A stretch of 64,000 nt of DNA from Leucobacter aridicollis (GTDB taxonomy: Bacteria > Actinomycetota > Actinomycetes > Actinomycetales > Microbacteriaceae). The stretch spans positions 2,108,001-2,172,000 of the forward strand of contig NZ_CP075339.1 in assembly GCF_024399335.1 (NCBI RefSeq), given 5' to 3'. The notes beneath the pieces were generated by a model. The model did no database searches. It worked only from the letters and a program-made list of their open reading frames with translations, and was not told the DNA's origin. Below are positions 47,352 through 55,393 of this stretch, in pieces; position 1 is the first letter of the stretch; every line of letters begins with the position of its first letter. The position numbers and the translations under genes were made by a program.

Positions 47352-48585
47352 CAGCGTCCCCCTTCAGTGCAGCGTCGTCTCCCCCGACGCTGTCGCCGCC
47401 CGTCCCCGTGTCTGCAAGTTCGTCGGCAGCGGCCTCGTCCGAATCGCTCACGTCGGCAGCGGCCTCGTCCGAACCGCTCACGTCGGCAGCGGGCTCGTCC
47501 GTGTCACTCGCGTCTCCGTCGAGATCGTCGGCATCGACCACATCGGCATCGACCACGTCAGCGTCGACCACGTCAGCGTCGATCACGTCCTCCTCGACGG
47601 CATCGGAGACATCGGCAGGCTCGGCGTCCTCGTTTGGCGCCTGATCCTGATCCTGATCCTCCGCGATGACCTCTGCCGTCACGATCTCCTCTGAATCCGT
47701 TGCGACGCCACCAGCGTCGAGGCTCTCGGTAGCCACAGTCGCGGCGTCGGCAGTCTCGTCGGCGCCAGCACCGGCTGCAACTACACCCGCAGCAACACCA
47801 GCTGCAGCGCCGGCAGCAAGCTCAGGAGTGTTCTCGTTGCTCCCGCGGCGCGGCGCGGCCTCAACCTCGCCCTTACCGCGCTTGCCTGAACCCGTAAACA
47901 CATTGCGGACTCCGAGCAGCGGGCCCGAACGGCCACGGCGAGGGCCAAGCGCGCGCTTGTCGCGGTCAAACGCAATGAGGTACAGCACCGCACCAATGAT
48001 TGCAAAGAGGCCGCCGGCAGCGAGCAGCGGGCCGGCCCACGGGGTCGCGCGATCCTGAACCCACACGAGCGCCGTTCCCTTCGGAAGCGGTTCTGCGCCC
48101 GAGCCGGCGATAATAATCGACTGCTGTCCGCCTGGCTCGACAGCCATACGCGAGACGCCTTCCTCGCCCGAACGCTCCTGCAGCCACAGGTCGCTGCCGC
48201 GCGGGTCGATTGGAACAGCGTTGCCCTCATCATCGACTGCGAGTGCGTCACCAGTCGGCGCCTTGCCAGCAACCGGGCTGCTGACGATCGCCTTCGTGGC
48301 TGGATCAACGGTGAGTTCCACGTGGTCGAACGGCTCGAGCCAGGCGTCTGCATCCCGCGTATTCGCGAGCGCGGAGAAGGCAGCGCTGCCTCGCATGACG
48401 ACGTTCGCCTGGCCTTCGACCTTCGCAAGCTCAGAAACATCGAGCACCGCGTATGGCGCGTCGGTCTCGGCGGTGATCGGGTAGACGATCTCGGAAGGGC
48501 CCGCAAGGAACGTACGTTGGCCTATTCCAAGCAGCAACAACACCCCCGAAATCGCCAACGCCACGATGGCTAGGACATATCTCAC
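47341..48585 (-). CDS. membrane protein with acidic repeat tail, unknown function
   Basis: A 414-residue protein from GTG 48585 (GGAGG lies 6 bases before it). Residues about 1-25 are a signal anchor (YVLAIVALAISGVLLLLGIG), an extracellular domain spans about 25-180, and a second hydrophobic segment at about 190-215 precedes a cytosolic tail. The tail from about 270 is low-complexity, ending in VVDAD and SDEAAADV repeats. I do not recognise the domain. It is divergent from the giant coiled-coil gene and overlaps the lipoprotein gene by 11 bases, so a joint envelope role is likely. Confidence 0.7.
   Translation of the reverse strand: MRYVLAIVALAISGVLLLLGIGQRTFLAGPSEIVYPITAETDAPYAVLDVSELAKVEGQANVVMRGSAAFSALANTRDADAWLEPFDHVELTVDPATKAIVSSPVAGKAPTGDALAVDDEGNAVPIDPRGSDLWLQERSGEEGVSRMAVEPGGQQSIIIAGSGAEPLPKGTALVWVQDRATPWAGPLLAAGGLFAIIGAVLYLIAFDRDKRALGPRRGRSGPLLGVRNVFTGSGKRGKGEVEAAPRRGSNENTPELAAGAAAGVAAGVVAAGAGADETADAATVATESLDAGGVATDSEEIVTAEVIAEDQDQDQAPNEDAEPADVSDAVEEDVIDADVVDADVVDADVVDADDLDGDASDTDEPAADVSGSDEAAADVSDSDEAAADELADTGTGGDSVGGDDAALKGDADAE
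47422..47511 (-). repeat. three tandem 30-bp repeats in the acidic tail
   Basis: Units 47422-47451, 47452-47481 and 47482-47511, nearly identical, each coding ten residues of the SGSDEAAADV type in frame with the gene. Confidence 0.8.
47527..47586 (-). repeat. four tandem 15-bp repeats in the acidic tail
   Basis: Four units (47527-47541, 47542-47556, 47557-47571, 47572-47586) code a VVDAD pentapeptide run. Lengths are multiples of 15, so unit gain or loss keeps the frame. Confidence 0.8.
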
Positions 48586-48638
48586 CGAGTTCCTCCAGAG
48601 GTCTGTTCGGTTGCCGCGCAGGTTCGCGGCATGTATCA

Positions 48639-48651
48639 ACCGTATAACGGT
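48639..48651. promoter_or_regulatory. 13-bp dyad in the divergent promoter gap
   Basis: ACCGTATAACGGT: 5-base arms ACCGT/ACGGT around ATA, overlapping TTATAC, a -10-like box for the minus-strand membrane protein. A likely -10 (TATCAT) for the coiled-coil gene is at 48714-48719. Confidence 0.3.
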
Positions 48652-48791
48652 ACCCGAGCTTCCGGGGTGAGCGCTGGGCAGGTCGCAAATAATGCACCAC
48701 ACGTGTGAGCGACTATCATGGAGATATCCGCTTACAGCCGGGCAGCGCCGACGCACAGTGGCGCTCGCCAGATCATCTCACCGGAGGCTTC

Positions 48792-51680
48792 GTGACCGAC
48801 TCAGCTCAGCAGTTTACTCCTGCATTCCGCGGCTATAAGCGCGAGGAGGTCGACGAGCGTGTCCGGGCACTGAGCGGCCACATCGGCACGCTCCAGTCGC
48901 ACCTTGAATCGCTGCAGGCCGCGCACCAGCAGTCGGTTCGCGCCGAGCAGGAGCAGCGTCAGCTCATCGCAGATCTCCAGGGCCAAGTCGCAGAGCTCGG
49001 GGCCTCCGGCTATTCAGGCCTCGGCCTCCGGGTGGAGAAGAGCCTGCAGTACGCCGAGCAGCACGCGCAGCGCCTCATGGCTCAGGCCGACCTTGACGCG
49101 GACAAGCTTCGCAAGTCGAGCGAAGCTGAGAGTTCGCGGTTGCTCGCCCAGGCACAGACCCGCGCAGATGAGCTGCTGAGCTCAGCCAACGAGCAGGCTG
49201 AGATCATGATCCAGAGCGCGCGCACCGACGCCGCGCGTCAGGGCCACGACCTTAACGCTGAGCGCGAACGCCTCATTACCGAGGCGCGCACCTCCGCCGA
49301 ACAAACGCTCACAAACGCGAAGCTCCAGGTCGAGGCGCTCCTCGAAAGCTCAGACCGTGACGCTCGCGCCCGGATCGCGCAGGGCGAGGCCGAAGCGACG
49401 CGTCTCCTCACCGAAGCTCGTGAGGCCGCCGCCGCCCTCCGCGCTGAGACCGAGACTGCCGCCGCGAGCTTCGCGCGTCAGAAGGAGGAGTACGAGCGGG
49501 AGGCGCAGGCTGAGCGCGCGCGGCTCGAGCATGAAACAACCCGCAACCGCACCGAGTTCGAGGCGAAGCGCCAGGCCGACGAGGCGGCACTCGAATCAAA
49601 CTACACAGAACTCGAACGCAAGCTCACGAGCGAGATCGACGCCCAGCGGCGGGCACACGCAACCGAGGTCGAGTCGCTCCGAGAGCGCATCGCCCAGGAG
49701 CGCGCCACCCACGACGCTGAGCTGCAAGAGGAACGCGAGCAGCACGAGCGGGCGATCGCCGGTGAACGCGCGCAGCACGACGCCCGCATCGCGCAGGAAC
49801 GCGAAGAACTCGCCCAGCGTGTTGCACGCGAGCTCGAAGAACACCACGCCGAGATTTCCACGCTTGCCGCGCAGGCCGAACGAGAGCGCGAGCGTGCAGC
49901 CGCCCAGTTCGCGACGCTCCAAGGCCGTGAGCGCGAAACGTTCGATGCGCAGCTCGTAGCAGAGCGCGCCGACCACGACCAGAGCATCACCGAAGAGCGT
50001 TCGGCCCACGAGGAACGCATCGCACGCGAACGCGTCGAGCACGACACCCAGCTCGCCCGCGAGCTCGAGCAGCACACCGACGCACTCGCCGCAGAGCGCG
50101 CCACGCACGACGAGCGCATCACCTCCGAGGCACAGGCTCACGAGGAGCGCATTGCGACCGAGAGCACCGCGCACGCGGAGCGAATCAACGCTGAGAGCAC
50201 CGCGCACGCGGAGCGAATCAACGCTGAGAGCGCGGCCCATGCCGAGCGACTCGAGGCCGAGCTGTCGGCACACGACGCGCGCATCGCGGAGGAGCAGGAG
50301 GCCCACGCCTCACAGCTCGCTGGCGAGCGCGAGGCCCACGACACCACCCTTGCCGCCGAGCGAGAGGCTCACGACAGGCAGCTGGCCGCCGAACGCGAGG
50401 CACAGCGCAGCGCGCTCGAGCAGGAGCTCGCTCAGCACACTGCCCAGATCACCAAAGAGCGAGAAAGCCACGACGCACGAATCCGTGCGGAGCGTGCAGC
50501 GCACGAGGAGCGAATCCAAAATGAGCTTGGCTCCCACCAGGATCGACTGATCGCCGAGTGGGAACAGCACCGCGCGCGGGTGGAAGCTGAGTCCCTCGAG
50601 CAGCAGGAACTGCTCGCTGCCGCACGCGCAGCCCACGACGACGAGCTTGCCGCGCTCCGTGCAGCCCACGAGCTCGCGCTGTCGGACGAGCGCGCAGCGC
50701 ACGACGCGACCCTCGCAGACGAGGTGACTGTGCAGCAGGAACGCCTCCGTGCACAGCTCGCCGCACACGAGCAGCGGATCGCTGATGAGACTGCCGCCTT
50801 CGAGACGAAGCTGCAGATCAACCGTGACGACTCAGCCGAGAAGCTTGCAATCGAGCGCGAAGCGCTTGGCATGCGCATCGACCGCGAGCGCCAGGCACTC
50901 GACGCTGAGCTGCAGGCAGCACGCGATGAGCAGGCTCGTCAACTCGCGACCGCCGCGGAGCAACACGCAATCGACCTGCAGACCGAGCGCGAGGCGGCCG
51001 AGGCTGCGATCGCTCGTGAAGTTGCGGCCGAGCGCGCTGCAGTCGCTGAGGAGACAGCCCTTCTTCGCGCCGACACAATCGCTGAACTCGCCGAGCTTCG
51101 GGCTACGGAGACTGCAGAGCTCGCGAAGCTTCGCTCGGAGACCGATGACGAGGTTCGCGCCAAGCGTGAAGCGCTCGAAGCTGAAGTACTCGAAACGACA
51201 ACGCTACTCGCGAACCAGCGCGAAACCACCGAGACCGAGCTGTCGACCAGACAGCGCGAGGCAGCCGAAACGACCCGCCAGCAGCTCGATGCAGCACGAT
51301 CAGAGCTCTCCGCGCTGCAGTCCCAGCTCACCGATGCCCGCGAAGAGCACCAGCGGCTCGTCAGCGAGGCGAAGCAGGAAGCCGCGCAGATTCGCGCCGA
51401 CGCCGAGAGCAAAGCCGGCCAGATTGTTGTCGAGGCCGAGCAGCGCGCCCAGACGACCTGGGTCGAGGCCGAGAACCGGGCAACGAAGGTACTCGCTGCC
51501 GCCGAGGATCGTATGACCCAGCTCAAGGTCGAGCGCGGTGCCGTCGCTCGCTACTTCGAGAGCCTCGGCGAGGTGCTCGGAAACGCGCAGAAGATGAACA
51601 ACGTCGCAGAAAACTTCGTCGAGCGCCCAGTTACATCGGCAGGCGCTGACGAGCAGGGGCAGCAGCCAAGCGCGAACTAG
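48792..51680 (+). CDS. giant coiled-coil protein with hendecad repeats (DivIVA/Scy-like cytoskeletal protein)
   Basis: A 962-residue protein. GTG 48792 is chosen for GGAGG upstream; the longer frame from 48705 adds 29 poorly coding residues. Residues about 1-60 match the start of DivIVA-domain proteins (FRGYKREEVDERVRAL). Residues about 100-290 are an alanine-rich coiled coil. Residues 292-852 are 51 consecutive 11-residue repeats of the form ExxAHxxxIxx, in perfect register and without interruption. A short terminal region has RGAVARYFESLGEVLG. Streptomyces Scy and FilP are the closest known class, large coiled-coil scaffolds at the growing cell pole; a polarity or wall-growth role here is inference. 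It is divergent from the acidic-tail membrane protein gene. Confidence 0.8.
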   Translation: MTDSAQQFTPAFRGYKREEVDERVRALSGHIGTLQSHLESLQAAHQQSVRAEQEQRQLIADLQGQVAELGASGYSGLGLRVEKSLQYAEQHAQRLMAQADLDADKLRKSSEAESSRLLAQAQTRADELLSSANEQAEIMIQSARTDAARQGHDLNAERERLITEARTSAEQTLTNAKLQVEALLESSDRDARARIAQGEAEATRLLTEAREAAAALRAETETAAASFARQKEEYEREAQAERARLEHETTRNRTEFEAKRQADEAALESNYTELERKLTSEIDAQRRAHATEVESLRERIAQERATHDAELQEEREQHERAIAGERAQHDARIAQEREELAQRVARELEEHHAEISTLAAQAERERERAAAQFATLQGRERETFDAQLVAERADHDQSITEERSAHEERIARERVEHDTQLARELEQHTDALAAERATHDERITSEAQAHEERIATESTAHAERINAESTAHAERINAESAAHAERLEAELSAHDARIAEEQEAHASQLAGEREAHDTTLAAEREAHDRQLAAEREAQRSALEQELAQHTAQITKERESHDARIRAERAAHEERIQNELGSHQDRLIAEWEQHRARVEAESLEQQELLAAARAAHDDELAALRAAHELALSDERAAHDATLADEVTVQQERLRAQLAAHEQRIADETAAFETKLQINRDDSAEKLAIEREALGMRIDRERQALDAELQAARDEQARQLATAAEQHAIDLQTEREAAEAAIAREVAAERAAVAEETALLRADTIAELAELRATETAELAKLRSETDDEVRAKREALEAEVLETTTLLANQRETTETELSTRQREAAETTRQQLDAARSELSALQSQLTDAREEHQRLVSEAKQEAAQIRADAESKAGQIVVEAEQRAQTTWVEAENRATKVLAAAEDRMTQLKVERGAVARYFESLGEVLGNAQKMNNVAENFVERPVTSAGADEQGQQPSAN
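50160..50225 (+). repeat. exact 33-bp tandem duplication (one hendecad)
   Basis: The 33 bases at 50160-50192 repeat identically at 50193-50225, each coding ESTAHAERINA. This is the cleanest trace of repeat growth in the coiled-coil gene. Confidence 0.9.
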
Positions 51681-51689
51681 CTCGCACTG

Positions 51690-51725
51690 AAACAGGTGAG
51701 TCCGATTGCTCGGGCTCACCTGTTT
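51690..51725 (+). terminator. hairpin terminator of the coiled-coil gene
   Basis: A 15-base stem (51690-51704 with 51711-51725, one T-G wobble) and 6-base loop ATTGCT, ending in TTTT. Confidence 0.8.
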
Positions 51726-51828
51726 TGCATTGGGACAGGTGCGGCTTGCCTGCGGCTAGAACGTCTGCCAATCCGACCGCATGGGATCGGCACACGAAAC
51801 GCTCGGCACACTGCAGGAGCGGCATCGA

Positions 51829-51846
51829 TACTGCAGATCCCATTGG
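51829..51846 (+). repeat. dispersed element copy
   Basis: TACTGCAGATCCCATTGG, one of six related elements. The consensus is near GCTACTGCMGATCCCATGG. Confidence 0.55.
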
Positions 51847-51982
51847 GTTGAAGTGCGATCTGGACCTGGGGCTGGGAGCCGAAAAACTACTCGTCCACGG
51901 CTCTCACCACTTCGGGCCGCCCCTCATTCACAACATCTGGCATCGGCAGATGCAACGCCACGCACGCAGCATTCCAGCCATA

Positions 51983-52006
51983 GCTACTGCAGATCCCATG
52001 GCTATG
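51983..52006 (+). repeat. dispersed element copy
   Basis: The longest match to the consensus: CTACTGCAGATCCCATGG within 51983-52006. Confidence 0.6.
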
Positions 52007-52094
52007 AGCCTGGCGTCAGGAGAGCTCCCCCGCCGACAAGCAAGGGTCTGGCGGGCATCACCCACCGTTCCCGCTAGCGCGAACCGCTCCTAAC

Positions 52095-52215
52095 TCAAGC
52101 CCACCGCTCTCAGTTTGAGCCCACCACTCTCACCTCAAGCCCACCGCTCCCGCCGGCGCAAACCGCGCTCACGTCAAGCCCGCCCCCGCTCAAGCCCACA
52201 GCTCCAAACTCAAGC
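52095..52215 (+). repeat. degenerate 20-bp tandem array
   Basis: TCAAGCCCACCGCTC-type units begin at 52095, 52115 (TTGAGC variant), 52135, 52174, 52190 and 52210, with spacings 20, 20, 39, 16 and 20. Confidence 0.6.
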
Positions 52216-52267
52216 ACTGCGTATGGGATCGGCCGAACATCTGCCGAAACCTTAACTTCTTGACAGT

Positions 52268-52290
52268 GCTACTGCCGATCGCATGGCTTG
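52268..52290 (+). repeat. dispersed element copy
   Basis: GCTACTGCCGATCGCATGG plus CTTG. The CTTG tail matches the copy at 40178-40194. Confidence 0.55.
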
Positions 52291-52302
52291 TGTAACGAAG
52301 GA

Positions 52303-53565
52303 CTACGCCTCGCGGGCGTGCCGCACCTCTCCTGCGATCACAGTAAGGGTGCACGATCCTTCGCCGCGGGTCACCAGCGCAGCCCGGGGGTCTTCGCCCT
52401 CGGAGACGCGTACGTCAAACACAGCGAGGTCGGCCCGCATGCCCTCCCGAAGTGCGCCGACGTCGCTCCGGTCGAGCACCGCGGCACCGCCCGCGGTTGC
52501 AGCGTAGAGCACGCGCTCATAGAGGTCGGCGTCGGCGTAGCCCTGTGCAGTTGCGAGCTCGGCGAGGGCGGCGACATCCGCAAGCAGGTCAAGCGAGGGC
52601 GAAGACGACAGCGAGTCGGTTCCGACTGCAACCTCGTGCCCCTCGCGAAGGTAGTCGGCGACGGGCGCCGCGGCGAGGCCAATAACGCGGTTCGAGCGCG
52701 GGCAAAGCGCGACACGGGTGCCAGAATCACGCAGCAGGTCGCGATCGGCTCGGTCAAGGTAGATCCCATGGGCGAGGTGCGAGTCAGGGCCGAGCAGGTC
52801 GATGCTCGCCGCGTAGCTCGCCGTCGACAGCCCAGTACCACCGTTGCGGATCAGTGCGAACTCATCGCGCATGTCGCCGTAGATCTCGAGCACGTCACGG
52901 TTTCCGAAGTCGTAGAGGCTCGCCTCGACTGCTGATTCCCCGACGTGCGAGTGGATACGCATGCCGCGGGACCTGGCGAGCGCGGTGAGCTCACGGATCA
53001 CTTCGCCGTCGAGGCTGTAGGGCGCGTGCGGTGAGACTCCGACGACGCCGGCGCTCGGTTGATCGAGCCAGGCGCTGAACGCCTCGCGCCCTCCAGCGTT
53101 CCAGCGGGTCTCGGTCTCGCCGATCGCCTCAAGGAACTCGATTCCCTGGAGCCCGAACTCAGCAAGGACACCACGGGCGGGCTCGTCAGTGACGATCTCG
53201 GCGAAAGCTGTCGTTCCGCTCGCGAGTGCGAGGGCCGCACCTTCCCTGGCAGCGCGCCCCCACTCGGCCGGATCCTTCACCGCGTCGTAGAAGACCTCGA
53301 ACTCCTCAGACCAGTGCTCGAAGCTCGTGTACGAGCCGCGTCCAAGATCGGCGAAGCCTGTGTACTGCAGGTGCGTGTGGCCGTTCACGAGCCCCGGGGT
53401 GAGCACGCCCTGGTGCGTGTGTACGGGCCAGGCTGAGAACTCGTCTGGAAGCTTATCGATACTGCCAACCCAAGCGATCTTGCCGTCCTTGACCGCGACA
53501 GCTCCGTGGCGAATCGCGGCGCCTGCAATCGGCAGTACCCACTCCGCCCCAACGATCGAGTCGTT
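52303..53565 (-). CDS. amidohydrolase (SsnA / adenosine-deaminase-like class)
   Basis: A 420-residue metal-dependent amidohydrolase. Metal and catalytic motifs: VNGHTHLQYT, SPHAPYS, HSHVGES, the HGIYLD His and GTDSLSSSPSLD. This set is that of the COG0402 deaminases (SAH/MTA deaminases, guanine deaminase, aminodeoxyfutalosine deaminase). GTG 53565 is taken as the start because it begins the conserved part; earlier TTG 53598 or GTG 53586 overlap the permease gene. It is the last gene of the SAHase-ABC operon, so deamination of an adenosine derivative is the natural guess. An adjacent repeat region ends the operon. Confidence 0.78.
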   Translation of the reverse strand, partial: NDSIVGAEWVLPIAGAAIRHGAVAVKDGKIAWVGSIDKLPDEFSAWPVHTHQGVLTPGLVNGHTHLQYTGFADLGRGSYTSFEHWSEEFEVFYDAVKDPAEWGRAAREGAALALASGTTAFAEIVTDEPARGVLAEFGLQGIEFLEAIGETETRWNAGGREAFSAWLDQPSAGVVGVSPHAPYSLDGEVIRELTALARSRGMRIHSHVGESAVEASLYDFGNRDVLEIYGDMRDEFALIRNGGTGLSTASYAASIDLLGPDSHLAHGIYLDRADRDLLRDSGTRVALCPRSNRVIGLAAAPVADYLREGHEVAVGTDSLSSSPSLDLLADVAALAELATAQGYADADLYERVLYAATAGGAAVLDRSDVGALREGMRADLAVFDVRVSEGEDPRAALVTRGEGSCTLTVIAGEVRHAREA

Positions 53566-53575
53566 CACCGTCGGA

Positions 53576-54409
53576 TTACTTTTCACTACCGCCCCCAAAA
53601 CCCTGCTTCAGCGCCTTCTGCGCGACTGCGAATACGATCAGGGTCGGAAGCAGTGAGACGAGCGCCGCGGCTGCTTGACCCTGGAGATTGATATCTTCAC
53701 GGGTCGTCAGCGTCGTTGCTGCGAGAGTCAGGGTGTAAGAATCGGTGTTGCTTTGCAAGAGCGTCGACGCGATCAGTAGGTCGCCAAAGCTCCAGACGAA
53801 TGTCAGCGCGAGCACCGCTGAGAGTGCGGGCATCGCCATCGGAATTCCGACGTAGAAGAATGCGCGGAATACTCCAGCACCGTCGAGCGTCGTTGCCTCG
53901 ATGACCTCGTCAGATAGCGACTGCTGCAGGAAGGTGTGTACGAAGTAGAACCCGAACGGTAGCGATGAGACGCCGCTGATGACGCCCGCGACGAACAGGT
54001 TCCCTGTCCAGCCAGCCTGCGCAGCGATGACGAACACTGGGATCAGCCATGCGACCATCGGGATCGCGTAGCCAGCCCCCAGCAGAAGCCTGAGCGGCCC
54101 GGTCCAGCGCTGCCGCGCTACGCGGAAGAAGTACCCGCCTGCGAGCGACGTCGTGCCGCAGACGATGCAGGCAACGATGCACATGATGAGGGTGTTGATG
54201 AGCGCACGTCCGAGGTCCGCTTCCTGCCAGGACTCGACGATGTGGTCGAGGGTGAAGCTCTTCGGCAGCCCGCCGGGAGAGCTGACATAGTCGCTCCGCT
54301 CGCGCACGGCGGTCGAGATGAGGAACACAAATGGGACGATGAACGGCACGGTGATGAGCGCCGCGACCGTCGTGCGGAAGCCTACTCCGCGATTGACTCG
54401 GCTACTCAT
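53576..54409 (-). CDS. ABC sugar-type permease, inner-membrane subunit 2 (MalG/AraQ type)
   Basis: A 277-residue permease. Six hydrophobic segments and the EAA loop EATTLDGAGVFRAFFYVGIPMAMPAL (residues about 187-212) identify the CUT1 type. ATG 54409 overlaps the stop of the other permease by 4 bases (ATGA) and AAGGTGG precedes it; the long open frame to 54670 is discarded. No ATP-binding subunit is encoded nearby, so it probably uses a shared MsmK-type ATPase (inference). Confidence 0.87.
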   Translation of the reverse strand: MSSRVNRGVGFRTTVAALITVPFIVPFVFLISTAVRERSDYVSSPGGLPKSFTLDHIVESWQEADLGRALINTLIMCIVACIVCGTTSLAGGYFFRVARQRWTGPLRLLLGAGYAIPMVAWLIPVFVIAAQAGWTGNLFVAGVISGVSSLPFGFYFVHTFLQQSLSDEVIEATTLDGAGVFRAFFYVGIPMAMPALSAVLALTFVWSFGDLLIASTLLQSNTDSYTLTLAATTLTTREDINLQGQAAAALVSLLPTLIVFAVAQKALKQGFGGGSEK

Positions 54410-55371
54410 GCCGCCACCTTTTTTCCACCGCGCGAACGGTCTCGGCCGAGCAGCCGCATTACAAGCGCGCCGGCACCGGCGCACGCAAGAATCAACAGGA
54501 CAAGTACGACCGACTGCGCTGCGGCAGTGCCGAAGAACCCGAAGCGCATGAACTCCTGGTAGATCGCGAAGTCCATCGTCGCGCTTGACAACCCGGGGCC
54601 GCCACGCGTCAGCACGTACACCCACGAGAACATGAACAGGAAGATCGAGATCACCTGGAAAATCATCCACAATACGACGGCGTTGCGAATGCTGGGGACT
54701 GCGATGTGCCAGAACTCACCCCAGAAACCCACGCCGTCGAGGCGGGCGGCCTCAAACAGGTGCTTCGGGATCGCGCTGAGCGCAGACGAGAAGATGAGCA
54801 CGCCGGTGCCGAATCCTGCCCACAGCACGAGCAGGATGATGACAGGTTTCACCATCGCTTCATCGCTCAGCCAGGGGCGCGCGAGCGAGTCAAGACCGAC
54901 AGTGCGAAGCAGCGCGTTCACTGGCCCATCGACAGACAGGAGCGCGCGGAAGACGAGCGCGACAACTGCGGGCGACATGACCGCCGGCAGGAAGTAGACG
55001 GACCGGAAGAAGCCGGACCCCTTCACCTTCTCGCGGAGCATGAAGGCGACGAGCAGCGGCGCGATCACCCACAGTGGCAGCCCAAGCAAGTAGAAGAATT
55101 GGTTGCCGACGACCTGCCAGAAGGCTGGGTCTGAGAAGAGTTCAACGTAGTTGTCGACCCCGTTGAACTCGGAGACACCGCCTGGCTGCCAATTGAAGAA
55201 CGATCGGTAGGCGATGTAGAGGAGAGGCGCGAAGAGGATCGCGGCTTCCAGCACAATCACGGGGAGCAGCAGCAGGAGCGCTGAGCGCCCGCCGCCGAGC
55301 CCCGCTTGTACGCGGGAGTGTTTCTTGGAGCGCCCGCGCCCCTTCGGGGCCGTGCTGGCCGTCGCAGTCAT
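54406..55371 (-). CDS. ABC sugar-type permease, inner-membrane subunit 1 (MalF/UgpA type)
   Basis: A 321-residue permease of the CUT1 family, with a cytosolic basic N-terminus (TAPKGRGRSKKHSR), six to seven helices and the EAA loop EAARLDGVGFWGEFWHIAVPSI. ATG 55371 is preceded by GAGAGGCGAGA; the open frame begins at 55431. It starts 22 bases after the binding-protein stop and overlaps the second permease by 4 bases. Confidence 0.87.
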   Translation of the reverse strand: MTATASTAPKGRGRSKKHSRVQAGLGGGRSALLLLLPVIVLEAAILFAPLLYIAYRSFFNWQPGGVSEFNGVDNYVELFSDPAFWQVVGNQFFYLLGLPLWVIAPLLVAFMLREKVKGSGFFRSVYFLPAVMSPAVVALVFRALLSVDGPVNALLRTVGLDSLARPWLSDEAMVKPVIILLVLWAGFGTGVLIFSSALSAIPKHLFEAARLDGVGFWGEFWHIAVPSIRNAVVLWMIFQVISIFLFMFSWVYVLTRGGPGLSSATMDFAIYQEFMRFGFFGTAAAQSVVLVLLILACAGAGALVMRLLGRDRSRGGKKVAA

Positions 55372-55393
55372 TCTCGCCTCTCCCCCGGTGAGC

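Larger units (their letters stand above)
51727..52302. other. repeat-rich non-coding stretch
   Basis: About 570 bases without a credible gene. It carries five copies of an element around GCMGATCCCATGG: forward at 51829-51846, 51983-52006 and 52268-52290, inverted at 51777-51793 and 52219-52234. It also carries a 20-bp-period tandem array at 52095-52215. Composition is lower in GC in part than the flanking genes. Confidence 0.65.

Noticed and set aside
52095..52215. Tandem 20-bp units considered as a CRISPR array
   Set aside because: Units are too short, uneven and without distinct spacers, and there are no cas genes.
52757..52772. AGATCCCATGGG as a further dispersed-element copy
   Set aside because: It lies inside the amidohydrolase coding sequence and lacks the flanking consensus, so coincidence is likely.
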